DNA of 64,000 bases from Manduca sexta (lineage: Eukaryota; Arthropoda; Insecta; Lepidoptera; Sphingidae): positions 13,768,920 through 13,832,919 of the forward strand of contig NC_051129.1 in NCBI RefSeq assembly GCF_014839805.1, given 5' to 3'. Below are positions 45,576-55,805 of the stretch, one piece after another; position 1 is the stretch's first letter, and the number at the start of each line of letters is the position of its first letter. The position numbers and the translations under genes were made by a program. Below the pieces are notes generated by a model that saw only the letters and a list, made by a program, of their open reading frames with translations, was not told where the DNA came from and searched no databases.

Positions 45576-46381
45576 AAAAAAAGTCGATTTTTTTTAACAA
45601 AATAGGAACTGGTTGAATTCTATATTTTATACAATTTGTTATTAACTTTATTGGGACTGTTGACCGCGACTACAAAGCGCTGCTTTCATATAATTTAAGA
45701 CGACGGAATTACAATGTTTTGCTTCGCGCTCCTAAAACATTTGAATTTATTTATGATTCCCAATTAAAACAGTACCTTTCTAAATTGTTAAGATACACAT
45801 AGTAACAACGATAGTACCATCGCATTAAGCGTTGTTCCGCGACTTTTCTAACAAAAACTATCGTTGGCAGTTGACCTACTGCCATCTCTGTACGATGTAA
45901 CGGCCGTGCGATGGCTTATCAGTTATCACACGATGATAAGGAGCGTTGACGTAACAGAGGGAAGTTGCACTCCGCAGTCAGCTCAAACTTGGACACGGAA
46001 CGGTATTATGGCGCGATAATAGGTATGTGGGTATGTACTTTTATCCCCAAAGAGGTTAGACAAAAACAAGAGGTAGGCAGGAACAAAATTGGACCCCATT
46101 TCGTTTTTTTTAAAACAGGCAAATCCGTTTGCTGGTTTTTGGTGGACTCGCCGGTATAAACCTCCTATCCTATCGACTAAAACCTCGCTATTCGAAATTC
46201 CCTGCCTAATATCGGAGGTCGCAGGGTGCGCAAGTGCATGCAACCGCAAGCCTCGCAGGAGCCGGCTCCAAGGACCATTCCTTGGTAGAAAATCACAGGC
46301 GTGTGGGTGAGGTTGTTGTGCTATAAGGGGGGGGGGGGGGGAACTTATCGCCATATCAGATATTAATCAAAATTATTTAGG
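45576..46381. other. No gene supported
   Basis: Overlapping open frames at 45965-46354 on both strands lack recognised domains. A G15 run lies at 46327-46341. Confidence 0.4.
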
Positions 46382-46392
46382 TGTATTTTCTC

Positions 46393-46656
46393 GGGCTGCC
46401 TCGGTGGCGTAGTTGTATTGCATGTCCGGTACAATAGCGCTCTGGGGTCCTGGGTTCGAGTCCCGGGTCGGGCAAAGTGATATTTGGGTTTTTCTGCTCA
46501 GTATCAACCCGGGGTCTGGAATTTGTGCCCGATATGGCGATAGGCTCGCCCCCTATCACATCATGGGACGGAACATACTTGGCGAAAAGTGGGTGGCCTA
46601 GTTGCGCCTCTGCATACCCCTTCGGGGATAAATGCGTGATGTTTTGTATTTATGTA
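46393..46656 (+). mobile_element. SINE-B, full length
   Basis: Head GCTGCCTCGGTGGCGTAGTT, B-box GGTTCGAGTCCC (46453), GGCGATAGGCTCGCCCCC and tail ATAAATGCGTGATG. An exact 11-bp duplication TGTATTTTCTC flanks it (46382-46392, 46657-46667). This is the least diverged SINE-B head in the window. Overlapping open frames are by-products. Confidence 0.85.
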
Positions 46657-46679
46657 TGTATTTTCTCAGTTTGCGCAGT

Positions 46680-46866
46680 ACAACCACCACTCTGAAGTAC
46701 CTGGTTCGAGGACCAGTTCGAACCGTGTTATTGAGTTTTCTGCTCAGTATCAACATGGAGGCCTGGAATCTGGTTAGCCCCGTATCACACACACGTGGCG
46801 AAAAGTGAATGCCTCGATTGCATCTCTGCTTACCCCTTTAAGGATAAAGACGTAGCGTGTGTTTTC
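46680..46866 (+). mobile_element. SINE-B, old copy
   Basis: A diverged copy immediately downstream of the young one: CTGGTTCGAGGACCAG, TTCTGCTCAGTATCAAC, CGTGGCGAAAAGTG and GATAAAGACGTAGCGTGTG. Confidence 0.65.
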
Positions 46867-47139
46867 GGTGATTACTCAGTATTTAGAAGCCTTGTAACAT
46901 TTAACTGTAGCAGTAATGAAGACAGCGGAGTAAGATGCTTTGTCAAAAATTCTAGGTGATTTTGCCTTTTACCAGTAATTTCACCACGAAGACTGTCTTT
47001 CCTGTCTTGTAAAAACAACAAACAATATTTCACAACTAAATAAACATTTTAGCAAACAAAAAGCATGCAATATGTAATGTTAATAATATCATAAATATAA
47101 AAGTTTGTAGAGAAGTTATGATGTTTGTTAAAAGTCAAC
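46867..47139. other. No gene seen
   Basis: AT-rich with no recognised feature. Confidence 0.4.
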
Positions 47140-47240
47140 ACAGAAACCGATGTGCAGATTCTGATGGAATTTGGCACGCAAACAGACCCTCTCCTACTTT
47201 AACTTATAGGTTACTTTCTATCCCGTAAAAATAAACAGTG
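47140..47240 (-). mobile_element. RTE-G-like fragment
   Basis: AAACCGATGTGCAGATTCTG, TGGAATTTGGCACGCAAAC, TATAGGTTACTTTCTATCCC. It matches the reversed RTE-G pattern (CGGGATAGAAAGTAA, then CCAAATT). Diverged. Confidence 0.45.
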
Positions 47241-47588
47241 GACCTATTATTCCAAGCAAGTATTACCACACAGACGGAACCGCAAACAAGACCTAGTATG
47301 AAATAAACGCCGAGTCAGTAGGTCAATATTTCCATGATTTGTAGAAATTCAATCATTCAACGTTTTTATCAGCATTTCGTATTGTACATAAATAATATGA
47401 AGGAATTTGCAAACAAGCATATATTACGAATGTATTCGATTTTGTAATTAGTCGACGAAGTGAAAAAACAATACTAGTTTTACCCGCGATGTTCTCTGCG
47501 TCCAATAAATTTATGTGTACCATATATGAATTAGTACGACAAAGTGCAACTGAGTGGAGGTAATATTTTGAATTTGGTGTGAAATTTC
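47241..47588. other. No gene seen
   Basis: AT-rich with no recognised feature. Confidence 0.4.
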
Positions 47589-47900
47589 CTTTTTTTATTC
47601 TTTTTATTGTTTTGAATGACGAGACAAGCTCGTTTATTGCTTTGTGACGAGACGAGCCTGTGGTACGCCTGATGGTAAGCGATACGACCGCCCGTAAGAA
47701 GTAGAAACACCATCCAACACCTTGAATTACAAAGTATTGTTCGGTATTCCACTGCGCTCGCCATCCTGAAACATGAGATGTTCAGTCTTTTTATGTTCAG
47801 TAGTTACGCTGGCTACAATATCCTTCAAACCAGACACACTGTTGCTTGGCGGCAGAAATAGACATTGCGACGGACACTTATGAGAGACCTACCACCAGTA
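47589..47900 (-). mobile_element. LINE-D 3' end, long copy with doubled tail
   Basis: The terminal TTTATTG-TTTGAATGACGAGAC-AGC block occurs twice (about 47605-47632 and 47633-47655) before the usual CGCCTGATGGTAAGC. The rest runs on to GAGAGACCTACCACCAGT. The doubled 3' end may reflect a stutter in reverse transcription or a second nested insertion. Confidence 0.75.
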
Positions 47901-48430
47901 AAATACTTTATTAATCTTACATTATCTTAGTGCTATAGGTATTTTAATTAAGAAGGAAATATTACGCGATCAGAATAACTAATAATAGCTAACGAAGCTA
48001 GTAATATTAACAGACACATGGTACAATCATACACTTTATATGTACACGCTCTTTGAATTTTATGTCGTCAATTAAACTTTTTATATGTTCAGGTAATGTT
48101 ATCGTAACATTTTGAATGTAAATGTATGATGGCGCCTAAGTTGCGTGCTACGTATTTACTTGTTTATCAAATAAATTATACATACGGATTAATTATGTTT
48201 GAATGGAATGATTGCAGCCATCAGGAATAGTGAGATATTGAGTCCAAGGTTTTGTTCAAACTAAACTTATTGATAGATTCACTGTCTTCCAAATTTATGT
48301 GGGGTGATGCAAATTATTAATATCTAGCAGTGGTAAAGGGTCAATTTAAATCGATTCCTGCCGGCTTCCCTTTCGTAATTATGTAAAATCGAATTATTAG
48401 AACGATTTTCAGACCGCATTCATTCATATT
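47901..48430. other. No gene seen
   Basis: AT-rich with no recognised feature. Confidence 0.4.
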
Positions 48431-48446
48431 ATGTATGCTAGTACCT

Positions 48447-49015
48447 TTTGTTGGTTTCGCGGAGAAAGTCCCTTATTACTACCGCCCAGCCTTCGTGGGG
48501 GGCGACTGAGCGGTTATGCTGGGGTAACCGTGCCTTACGGCCCGGCGTTGAGCCGCCCGGATTTGATGACGACCTTCGGGCGACCACCGGGCCGAGTCCC
48601 TAACCCTATATACAACTTAAACCTATGCACGGCCTACCAGCTAAAACTCCGCGGTGGCCCTCTTCGGCGCATTAGGGACGGCTGCAGGCTTCCTCTGACG
48701 TTAAAGTGTCTAGTCTGCGACCGCAGCCACCCCTGCGCGGTGCCGCCTTGCGGCCCGTCTCCTATGGGGCTCAGAAGCCCCGCGCACCGAAGGACGCCCT
48801 CGGCGTCTACGGCAGCGTGAGGCCAACTACACACACTGCCGTCCAACCCAGGGGTTAACCGACAAATGTGCAAAGATGCACAGAAATGCACTAGGGCGGA
48901 CAGCCCCCTGCTGCCCGCCGACGACCCCCTTCGTGGCCCCTATTAGTCGCCTCTTACGACAAGGCAGGGGATACCGTGGTGGAATTCTCCAAACGCCCCC
49001 ATTCCACAGGGCGGA
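48447..49015 (-). mobile_element. GC-rich retroposon with 16-bp target duplication
   Basis: A 569-bp block much richer in GC than everything around it, bounded by identical ATGTATGCTAGTACCT repeats (48431-48446 and 49016-49031). Minus-strand landmarks are CGGTATCCCCTGCCTTGTCG, TAAGAGGCGACTAATAGGGG, GCGCCGAAGAGGGCCACCGC and an end with ACCAACAAAA, read as a short A-rich tail. The motif around TAAGAGGCGACTAA is one I associate with dispersed lepidopteran retroelements. Open frames on both strands (48431-48891) overlap and probably do not encode protein. It could be a non-autonomous, R1-like LINE derivative or a long SINE. Confidence 0.75.
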
Positions 49016-49031
49016 ATGTATGCTAGTACCT

Positions 49032-49332
49032 AGGTATATGTTAAATCGAGTTCTCTTTCAGAAAGTTTCACTCTTTGCCACCGATATCAAGTTTATGGAT
49101 ATAGTATTATGGTACAGTATGGTGTGTATTCCCATTCTTCTTTAGCATTTGGATTAATAATGTAACAGTTTTTTTTACGTAAATGTCAATAATAAGAAAA
49201 AAAAGTGCACGTCCATTACGGTTAGCTATTGACAGTCAGAAATTGTGTACGCTGATGAATCAATCGTCTAGTTTTTCGAATTACTGAATGTGATACCCTT
49301 AGTTGAGGGACCTAGGAAACGATGATAGCATC
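49032..49332. other. No gene seen
   Basis: AT-rich with no recognised feature. Confidence 0.4.
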
Positions 49333-49380
49333 GTAGAAAACTACTGTAGAAGTCATAGGACTTCTATAGTAGTTTTCTAC
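49333..49380. repeat. 22-bp inverted repeat with 4-base loop
   Basis: Arms 49333-49354 and 49359-49380 are complementary at 21 of 22 positions (arm begins GTAGAAAACTACTGTAGAAG) around loop ATAG. Its precursor-like length and near-perfect pairing suggest either a snap-back transposon remnant or a small-RNA hairpin. Confidence 0.85.
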
Positions 49381-49489
49381 TTTTGTACACTGCCCTAAAT
49401 AAGCACGTCAATATAAAATGAATTCGTAAAAATAAAATGAAGAAGTATTATAAACCTTCGTAAGTTGTCAGCCGGAGACAGATGTTATA

Positions 49490-49790
49490 TATAATAATAA
49501 TATCAGCCCTGTATTACTGTCCCACTGCTGGGCTTGAGCCTCCTCTACTACTGAGAGGGATTAGGCCCTTAGTCTACCACACTGGCCTAATGCGGATTGG
49601 TAGACTTCACACACCCTCAAAATTACTATAGAGAACTTCTCAGGTATGCAAGTTTCCTCACGATATTTTCCTTCACCGTTAAAGCAAGCATAATTCACAT
49701 AGAATACACACATCATTTTACAAAAGTCAGAGGTGTGTGTCCTTGGGATTTAAACCTGCAGACATTCGTCTCAGCAGTCCGGTCCACACT
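49490..49790 (-). mobile_element. SINE-A, lacking the extreme head
   Basis: AATATCAGCCCTGTATTACTG, CACTGGCCTAATGCGGATTG, TTCCTTCACCGTTAAAGCAA, a B-box-like TGGGATTTAAACC and GACATTCGTCTCAGCAGTCC. The A-box segment (the GCGATAGCC part) is missing. Confidence 0.8.
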
Positions 49791-50091
49791 ATGTTATGTT
49801 ACATAATATGCAGTAATATAAAACACTTCCGACCGAAACACGACGCATGCAGCGAAACTGTACAATGGTACCCAAATAGACTTGCACTCAAGACATATCT
49901 AGGAGTGGCCACGAATAACATTTAGTAAGAAACCCATCGTATCAATTTGAATCATGGCATTTATAGGAAACTCCAATAAACCTTTGTTGTTCGCAGTAAA
50001 CAGTTCACAGAACTGCAGTATTGCAAACGTTAATGTAGATAAAGGTGTTATAACACGATAAATGTATTTATTATTAAGTTGTTATAATTAT
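49791..50091. other. No gene seen
   Basis: No recognised feature. Confidence 0.4.
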
Positions 50092-50436
50092 TGACGTAAT
50101 ATTCTATAAACCCGAACGTCCATATAAACTATTTGTTCAAAATCTGAACTAAAATAGCAACCAAAACGTCACTGTTATATCCTATTTATTCACTTGAACA
50201 ACAAATCATTTTACTTATTTGACTAATATTTTTTATTCAGATCCAAATTCACATTAAGACTTGAGTTCTTAAATTATAAGTGCCACGCCGTGAACACACA
50301 CCACAGTACAGTCAGGTGCACGGATTTCAGTACAGTTGAGTCGAACACAATTAGTGTACGGAACGCCAGATCTAGTACGTAGTACATATATATCGATGGT
50401 TACAATAATGTCTATATTGGTGTATGAAGAATTTAC
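50092..50436 (+). repeat. Inverted-pair repeat, copy 2 (promoter-like)
   Basis: The reverse counterpart of 32697-33052. It has a TATA-like TATAAG at 50275-50280, initiator-like ACAGTCAGG and TCAGTA motifs 30-55 bp downstream, and an ATG at 50408 opening a 66-codon frame (MSILVYEEFTAGDIKLIDLK at its start). In copy 1 the corresponding ATG region has diverged. It is either an element end carrying a promoter or a duplicated 5' gene region. Confidence 0.7.
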
Positions 50437-50608
50437 TGCAGGTGACATAAAACTGATAGATTTGAAACTATGTAAATATATTGACAGAGATTTATATTTT
50501 TCGAAATATTTTCGCGGTAATATTTTGGATTTGATCAAGAATCAGATGTTCTGGTTTTATGTTAAGGATTTCACTCCATCATTTTTTTTTTTTACAGAAA
50601 ATGTATAG
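50408..50608 (+). CDS. Hypothetical short frame downstream of promoter-like repeat
   Basis: A frame of 66 codons and stop from an ATG at 50408. The first 45 residues are mixed charged and hydrophobic without signal peptide or known domain. The last part runs through a T12 tract ending in ACAG (about 50581-50597), which looks more like intron end sequence than coding. If spliced, a first exon might end before 50560. Function unknown. It may well be non-coding. Confidence 0.2.
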   Translation: MSILVYEEFTAGDIKLIDLKLCKYIDRDLYFSKYFRGNILDLIKNQMFWFYVKDFTPSFFFFTENV

Positions 50609-50639
50609 TTCTTCATAATGAGGAGAAAAATTGTTGTTA

Positions 50640-50845
50640 CATTCAGTACTTGTGTAGCATTGCGGTTTGTTATAAAAAAAAACCATCAAAATCGGTTCAC
50701 CTAGTCCAAAGTTCTGAGGTAAAAACATATAAAAAAAAACAATAATAGGGAGAACCTCCTGGTAATAAACAATAAAAAAAAATACAGTCAAATTGAGGAC
50801 CTCCTCCTTTTTTTGAAATCGGTAAAAAAGGATACTTAAGCCAGT
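50640..50845 (+). mobile_element. RTE-like 3' tail
   Basis: CCATCAAAATCGGTTCACC, AGTCCAAAGTTCTGAGGT, then ACAGTCAAATTGAGGACC, TCCTCCTTTTTTTGAAATCG. This is a tail found widely in insect DNA, with several internal A-runs. A partial duplicate (GGGAGAACCTCCTGG) lies inside. Confidence 0.6.
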
Positions 50846-50846
50846 G

Positions 50847-50866
50847 TAACCTAACCTAACCTAACC
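50847..50866. repeat. (TAACC)4, TTAGG-type telomere motif
   Basis: Four perfect TAACC units, the complement of the insect telomere repeat TTAGG, at a junction between two repeats. Too short to indicate a telomere. Confidence 0.7.
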
Positions 50867-50925
50867 ATGAAGGCTGCAAAGTCTTCGAAACGTCTAAAGA
50901 AAATAATAATATAGTTTTATTTCGA
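50867..50925 (-). repeat. Repeat J copy (partial)
   Basis: ATGAAGGCTGCAAAGTCTTC, GAAACGTCTAAAGAAAATAA is the reverse of the start of the other J copies. Confidence 0.6.
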
Positions 50926-52044
50926 TATCATGTCGTCCAAGCGCTGTTGAATGGTGTTTCTCTTGACTGTAGTCGTGGCACCAAGCATCATAGTAAAAGA
51001 TAATTCTCATAATATTAAAATGAATATAAATAGTGCTGACACGTGATATAGATTCAAACTGGGATTGTCACGATCTGTATGCACGCACGTGACGCCATGC
51101 ACGTGAAATGTCTAGCACACCTGCGGCCTTGTCTACAAATGCATTAGTTAAAGTATGGGGCTGTCAGCCTGTCCGTCATGTAATTCGCGAAGCTATCACT
51201 TAATTAGTAGTTTCTACTCAATTACTGCTATTTGTAATCGTAATTCAGATGTTAATATTAAATTAAAATCAATAAGCTTTGGCATTCGGTTATGAAAATT
51301 GTCTTCTTCCCCACTTTCGTGGTCCTGTTTGAGTATTCTCCAGTCTCAGGACTTGTTTTACGATGCGTGATAATAATCGTCTATTGTTTGGTTGGCTTGA
51401 AGGATATTATAAAATATGACTGACTTATAAACTTTGACTGACGTAAAATATATCTAGCATTTGAAAAAAAGTTTACCTTCGAATAAAAGTTCTTTCTGAG
51501 TACAGCCGTTTGGATGAGCCCGATAAAAAAGCAAACTTTTCAAGCACATAGTTTATAATAACGATACTATATAAACTTATAAATATATGAAATAAGCCAA
51601 AATATTTTTAAATCACAGAGACACTTAATTTATTTTAATTATTCACACATATTACATTAATTTCATGCCACAAATGCGTCAAGAACATATATAGGTATGT
51701 ACAATAACCTACAGACAAATAAACTTCAAGAACTCCACGTGCAATAACTATATACCTGTTTTATAATAATTGAACAAAACCTATTATTTACCATCTCGTT
51801 TCTGTAAATATTGTAACAATTGTAACGTGATGATATCAAGGTTATTGACAATAAATTGAGGCCAAAATATGGATCGAATTTTTTTTGACGCTATGTATGT
51901 TGAAGGTTTTATATATATCAATTTAGCTGGATGATATTACAATATCAGCCATACATGTCATAGCAGTTTCCATAACGATGGAAAATAACAAGAATAAAGA
52001 AATGGTGTTACTGTTATACATTCGATGTAGAATAACTGGTTGTA
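50926..52044. other. No gene seen
   Basis: AT-rich with no recognised feature. Confidence 0.4.
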
Positions 52045-52287
52045 AGTCTCTCATATGTAAGAGTCCGCCTGCGTAGATACCACCGCAGTATCTATTTCTG
52101 CCGCCAAGTGTGTGTAGCCACTGTTGTGTTCCAGTTTGAAGGGGATTGTAGCCAGTGTAACTACTGGACATAAGACTACTTTGTGATTCAAGGTAGGTGG
52201 ATAGTGTATCTACTGTTTATGGGCGGTCGTCTCGCTCACCATCAAACGAATGGCAAGCTCGTCTCGTCATTCAAAGCAATAAAAAAT
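52045..52287 (+). mobile_element. LINE-D 3' end with internal deletion
   Basis: Starts GTCTCTCATATGTAAGAGTC and ends CATTCAAAGCAATAAAAAA. The block between GACATAAGAC and TACTTTGTGATTC (the CTCATGTCTCAGGATGGC part) is missing. Confidence 0.75.
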
Positions 52288-53370
52288 AATATAAGAGTAA
52301 CTTGTAAGCTTGTCAGAACGCATATGATTAAGCAATTAACGTTCCAATTAATGCAATAACTTAACATAGCGTCTGTAATGTACGAGGTTATATAAAAACG
52401 AAGTATAATAACTGAAGTAACATAAAGCCGAACACGTCGTGTATATTATCGTGAAATTACGACCTAAACTTAGTATTTTATAGTTTCATCGTAAAACGCA
52501 ATTTTCTTGGAATGTTTTTGGCAACCGTCGACGATATACACATGATATTTTTAATTCATGAATCGAAAGGCGGGAAAAAATAAAAGAAAAGACAAAAAAT
52601 GGCCGTTTCCGGAGGCTAAACAAATTTTTGCGACGGCGACGTGACGCGAATGAGAGAGATTCGCGTTTATTTATTGCAATTTGTGACTGTTGTCACTTTG
52701 TCTCGTTCAATTACATGGAATTGATATGTTCGCTTCGTTTCTGTTGGGTTTGTCGGTTAGTTTGATGGTTTCTGCTTGTCAAGTTTAAACTAAGGAAGTT
52801 ATGTGTTATATACATACCAACACACTGTAAGCATACTCTGTATACATAGTTACTCTTTTGTAGTTTTGTATGTTGTCATCGAGATATTTATTTTACCACA
52901 ATCTTTGATTATTCACTTAGACAGATTTATAATTATGGTTGTCAAGAACCCCCAAAATATGTTAATAAGTATTTAGTATTTGAATTTAACATTATCTTCT
53001 GCGTGTCCTAGTTCTACTCCAATGTTGGATCGACTGCAGACACTCACAAATATTCAAACATCAATACAAACTTACAGCTAGTAGGTAAACATGGTGAAAT
53101 AGGAAACTAGTTCTCAAGGGCTATTTTTAAATCTATTTGCCAAACCTATGTCAGTAAGGAGTAAAATATTTTTTAATGAGAAGCAAACCCTGCTGTGTAT
53201 ATGTACGCAAGCCGAGTTATCAAGGCTGACTAACGAAGTGTGATATTTATTTAATTGGACATGCATCAGTTACTTGGATAACACACATTCTTGTATTTCA
53301 CGCGATTATGTTAAGTTTTATGACCTTCACTTTGAAGTACGTAATTAGGAATTAATTAATAATGACTAAT
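52288..53370. other. No gene supported
   Basis: A less AT-rich patch at 52560-52760 (GGCCGTTTCCGGAGG, GCGACGGCGACGTGACGCG) has no exon structure I can defend. The rest is featureless. Confidence 0.4.
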
Positions 53371-53474
53371 TCTGCCCGATGTGGCGGTTGGCTCGCTTCC
53401 TTTTACATCTTGTTTGCACCAGTTTTGGCTCTGTCTACCCCCTCGAGGATAAAAGGCGCGAGTGTGTGTTTAAT
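53371..53474 (+). mobile_element. SINE-B 3' fragment
   Basis: TCTGCCCGATGTGGCGGTTG, CTCTGTCTACCCCCTCGAGG and AGGCGCGAGTGTGTGTT, diverged. It precedes a LINE-I copy. Confidence 0.6.
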
Positions 53475-53479
53475 AATGA

Positions 53480-53865
53480 GCAATAATTCTTGTGCGCTTG
53501 GTCTCCACACCAAATGCACGCCCATGCATGAGAGCACATTTGCCGCGACCCTAGGCGCAGAGTTCAGTGTGTATACCTCATGGTTGCTAAATACACATTG
53601 AAGCCTATAAGGGTTTGCGAACATTTCCCCTCCATCTCCCTTCCAACCATCCTAAGAAAGCTCCTTCTCCTTCCTATTCTCTTTCTATCTCTGTCCCCTC
53701 CCTTCTTCCTCCCGGGACCTGTGACCGGAAAGCCGTTGGTCGCCAGTGTACCGTCCGCTGGCACCATCGGTATTAACGGTAGGGCCCACCAAATCCTCAC
53801 AGGGACTGCCGTGGTTGCTAAGCCGGTGATAACCACGGTAGATCTCCAAAAAAAATTTTTAAAAA
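53480..53865 (+). mobile_element. LINE-I 3' end, best copy
   Basis: Contains CTTGGTCTCCACACCAAATG, GTTCAGTGTGTATACCTCAT, CACATTGAAGCCTATAAGGG, a pyrimidine tract, GTTGCTAAGCCGGTGATAAC and an A-run near 53848. It joins the pieces seen separately at 3540, 8525, 25525 and 44255. Open frames across it on both strands are by-products. Confidence 0.65.
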
Positions 53866-54720
53866 ATGAGCAATATAATAACTAGTAAGCCATACATACG
53901 CAATGCCCATAGCAAGGTAACGACCAAAATTTTGAAGTCTACTTTATAAATTGAAGTGGCACGTCTGTTCCACACAGAATTGATCTGATGTGCAGTCAAA
54001 TTTTTAACTTATCCCCAATTCCAATCACCATTATTCTTAGCATTTTTTTGTTAAACATTTGTTGGTCAACAGCGTCAGTAATCATGTGACAAAACAGCCA
54101 TTACTATCAAAAGTACATGTAAATACAAGGAAACGCAAACAAAGCTCAAAGTTTGTATAACGTTGTAACAATGGCTGATCTAATATTCATGGCCGGGTTG
54201 GCGGATTTCCTCCGAGTGGAGACGGTGCATTGACCAATACACATCGTGTTTTATGTCCTTTACGACGGTACGCGAATCTTGAAGGGTTCCGTTTTTGTTT
54301 TAAAATATATGAAATTGGGGTGACACTGATATACGTCGATTTTGCTATTTGCCGACATTGAGGCTGTAGCGGCTGTGATTCGTGATGTGATGGGGTCCCA
54401 AGGGCCTTATTCTGATGCCACAAGTTATTTTGACAGTGTATAGCAAGCACGTAACGCATCGCATCAAGTTTTAGACAATAGATATTGGCATATAGAATAC
54501 TATTCCATGCTAATTTCACGAAGATAACATGACATGACCGCGTTACGAGTTTACACTGTTAATAAGGACATTGATAGTGCCATAAAGAATAAGGCCCTAG
54601 GTCGTTTTTGAGATGATGTACATGAAATGCTTTGTGCTCAATTTAACGATATAGTGTATCACCCGTATAAGCCATAAGGTTGTACTATACGCTTCTACCA
54701 TTTAGACAAAGTCATGAACT
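53866..54720. other. No gene supported
   Basis: A 110-codon minus-strand frame (54187-54519) has no recognised domain. Confidence 0.35.
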
Positions 54721-54965
54721 TAATTTTTTTTTTTTATACGAAACGGCATAACGCCCCCATTACAACTGATGGAAAGCGGAGTGGAGTCCAGAAAGAGTGA
54801 CGACTGACGTGAGATGATTATTTTACCAGTCAACACAATTATGCCTGTTTGTTTGAACTGAATATACACAGGCTGATCTTGGAAGGCGGCACATTTACGT
54901 GGTCCACTGTGGCGGGTGCGTACGATGGTTGCTATACGGGCGGATAGAAAACATCCTACTAAAAG
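54721..54965 (-). mobile_element. LINE-E 3' end fragment
   Basis: T13, ACTGATGGAAAGCGGAGTGG, CGACTGACGTGAGATGATTA, TCAACACAATTATGCCTG, ACACAGGCTGATCTTGGAAG and GGTTGCTATACGGGCGGAT. A long copy that keeps the far half. Confidence 0.7.
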
Positions 54966-54992
54966 CAAAATAATGATATTGTATATTATAAC

Positions 54993-55545
54993 TAGCTTCC
55001 GCCCGCAGCTTCGCCCGCGTGGATTTCGGGTTTCAAAAATGGAGAAGGTGCTCAATTTGTCGGGATGTTTTTTTAATTTATGGTGGTATGCAGGTGGTCC
55101 GATTGTCCGGTCAGCCAGCCAGCATTGTGAAGCCAACCAAATAACTAATGATATATTAAATTTTGTGACTGTTCAATTTAGTCGGGTCCGCGATATCACT
55201 TTTGTTGAGTTTCAGAACGCGACATTACATTATTATATTCTGTGCTCCAACGCACACTGCTTTGATGTTAGGAACACACCTACATTGCTTAGACAACAGT
55301 GAACTTTATACAATAGCAATAAAGCTCAAATTGACTCTACGTATTAGTTAGAAAACGTTTGTATGGGAAATAGAAAAATGCTGTTTTGAGGATTTTCCCG
55401 GCAATTATTCGAATTTTTCTCACCTTTTAAACCTTCCCTAGACCTCCACGAATAATTCAAGACCAAGATAAGATAAATCCGTTCAGCCGTTCTCGAGTTT
55501 TAGCGAGACTAACGAACAGCAATTCATTTTTATATATATAGATTT
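54993..55545 (+). mobile_element. RTE-G, near full length
   Basis: Starts ACTAGCTTCCGCCCGCAGCT, TCGCCCGCGTGGATTTCGGG and ends TCAGCCGTTCTCGAGTTTTA, GCGAGACTAACGAACAGC, TTTTTATATATATAGATT. At about 550 bp this is the most complete RTE-G copy. The middle (55090-55340) is not shared with the other copies here and may be an insertion. Confidence 0.65.
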
Positions 55546-55805
55546 ATATGGACTTTGTACTCAATTTAACGATGGCTTTGAATATCATGTATATAGTATA
55601 AGTTCGGCGAACCTCGGGGGTGTTAGTTGCATTTCAACTTACCCCTTTCATATGACTCATACCAAAAGTGTAGGCTGCAATGCAAATAAGAGTTTGATGC
55701 GTCACCCATATGCGCTTTATTTAAAATGAACAAAAAGATCTTGATTAGATTTTATTTGATTTCTTGATACAAGTCTCCGAAATTGAAATAGAGTAAATTA
55801 CAATG
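55546..55805. other. No gene seen
   Basis: AT-rich with no recognised feature. Confidence 0.4.

Noticed and set aside
46327..46341. G-run as regulatory quadruplex
   Set aside because: A single homopolymer without spaced G-tracts; more likely slippage or assembly noise.
48431..48891. Two overlapping GC-rich open frames of 129 and 85 codons
   Set aside because: They begin in or cross the target duplication of the retroposon, and high GC content lowers stop frequency in all frames.
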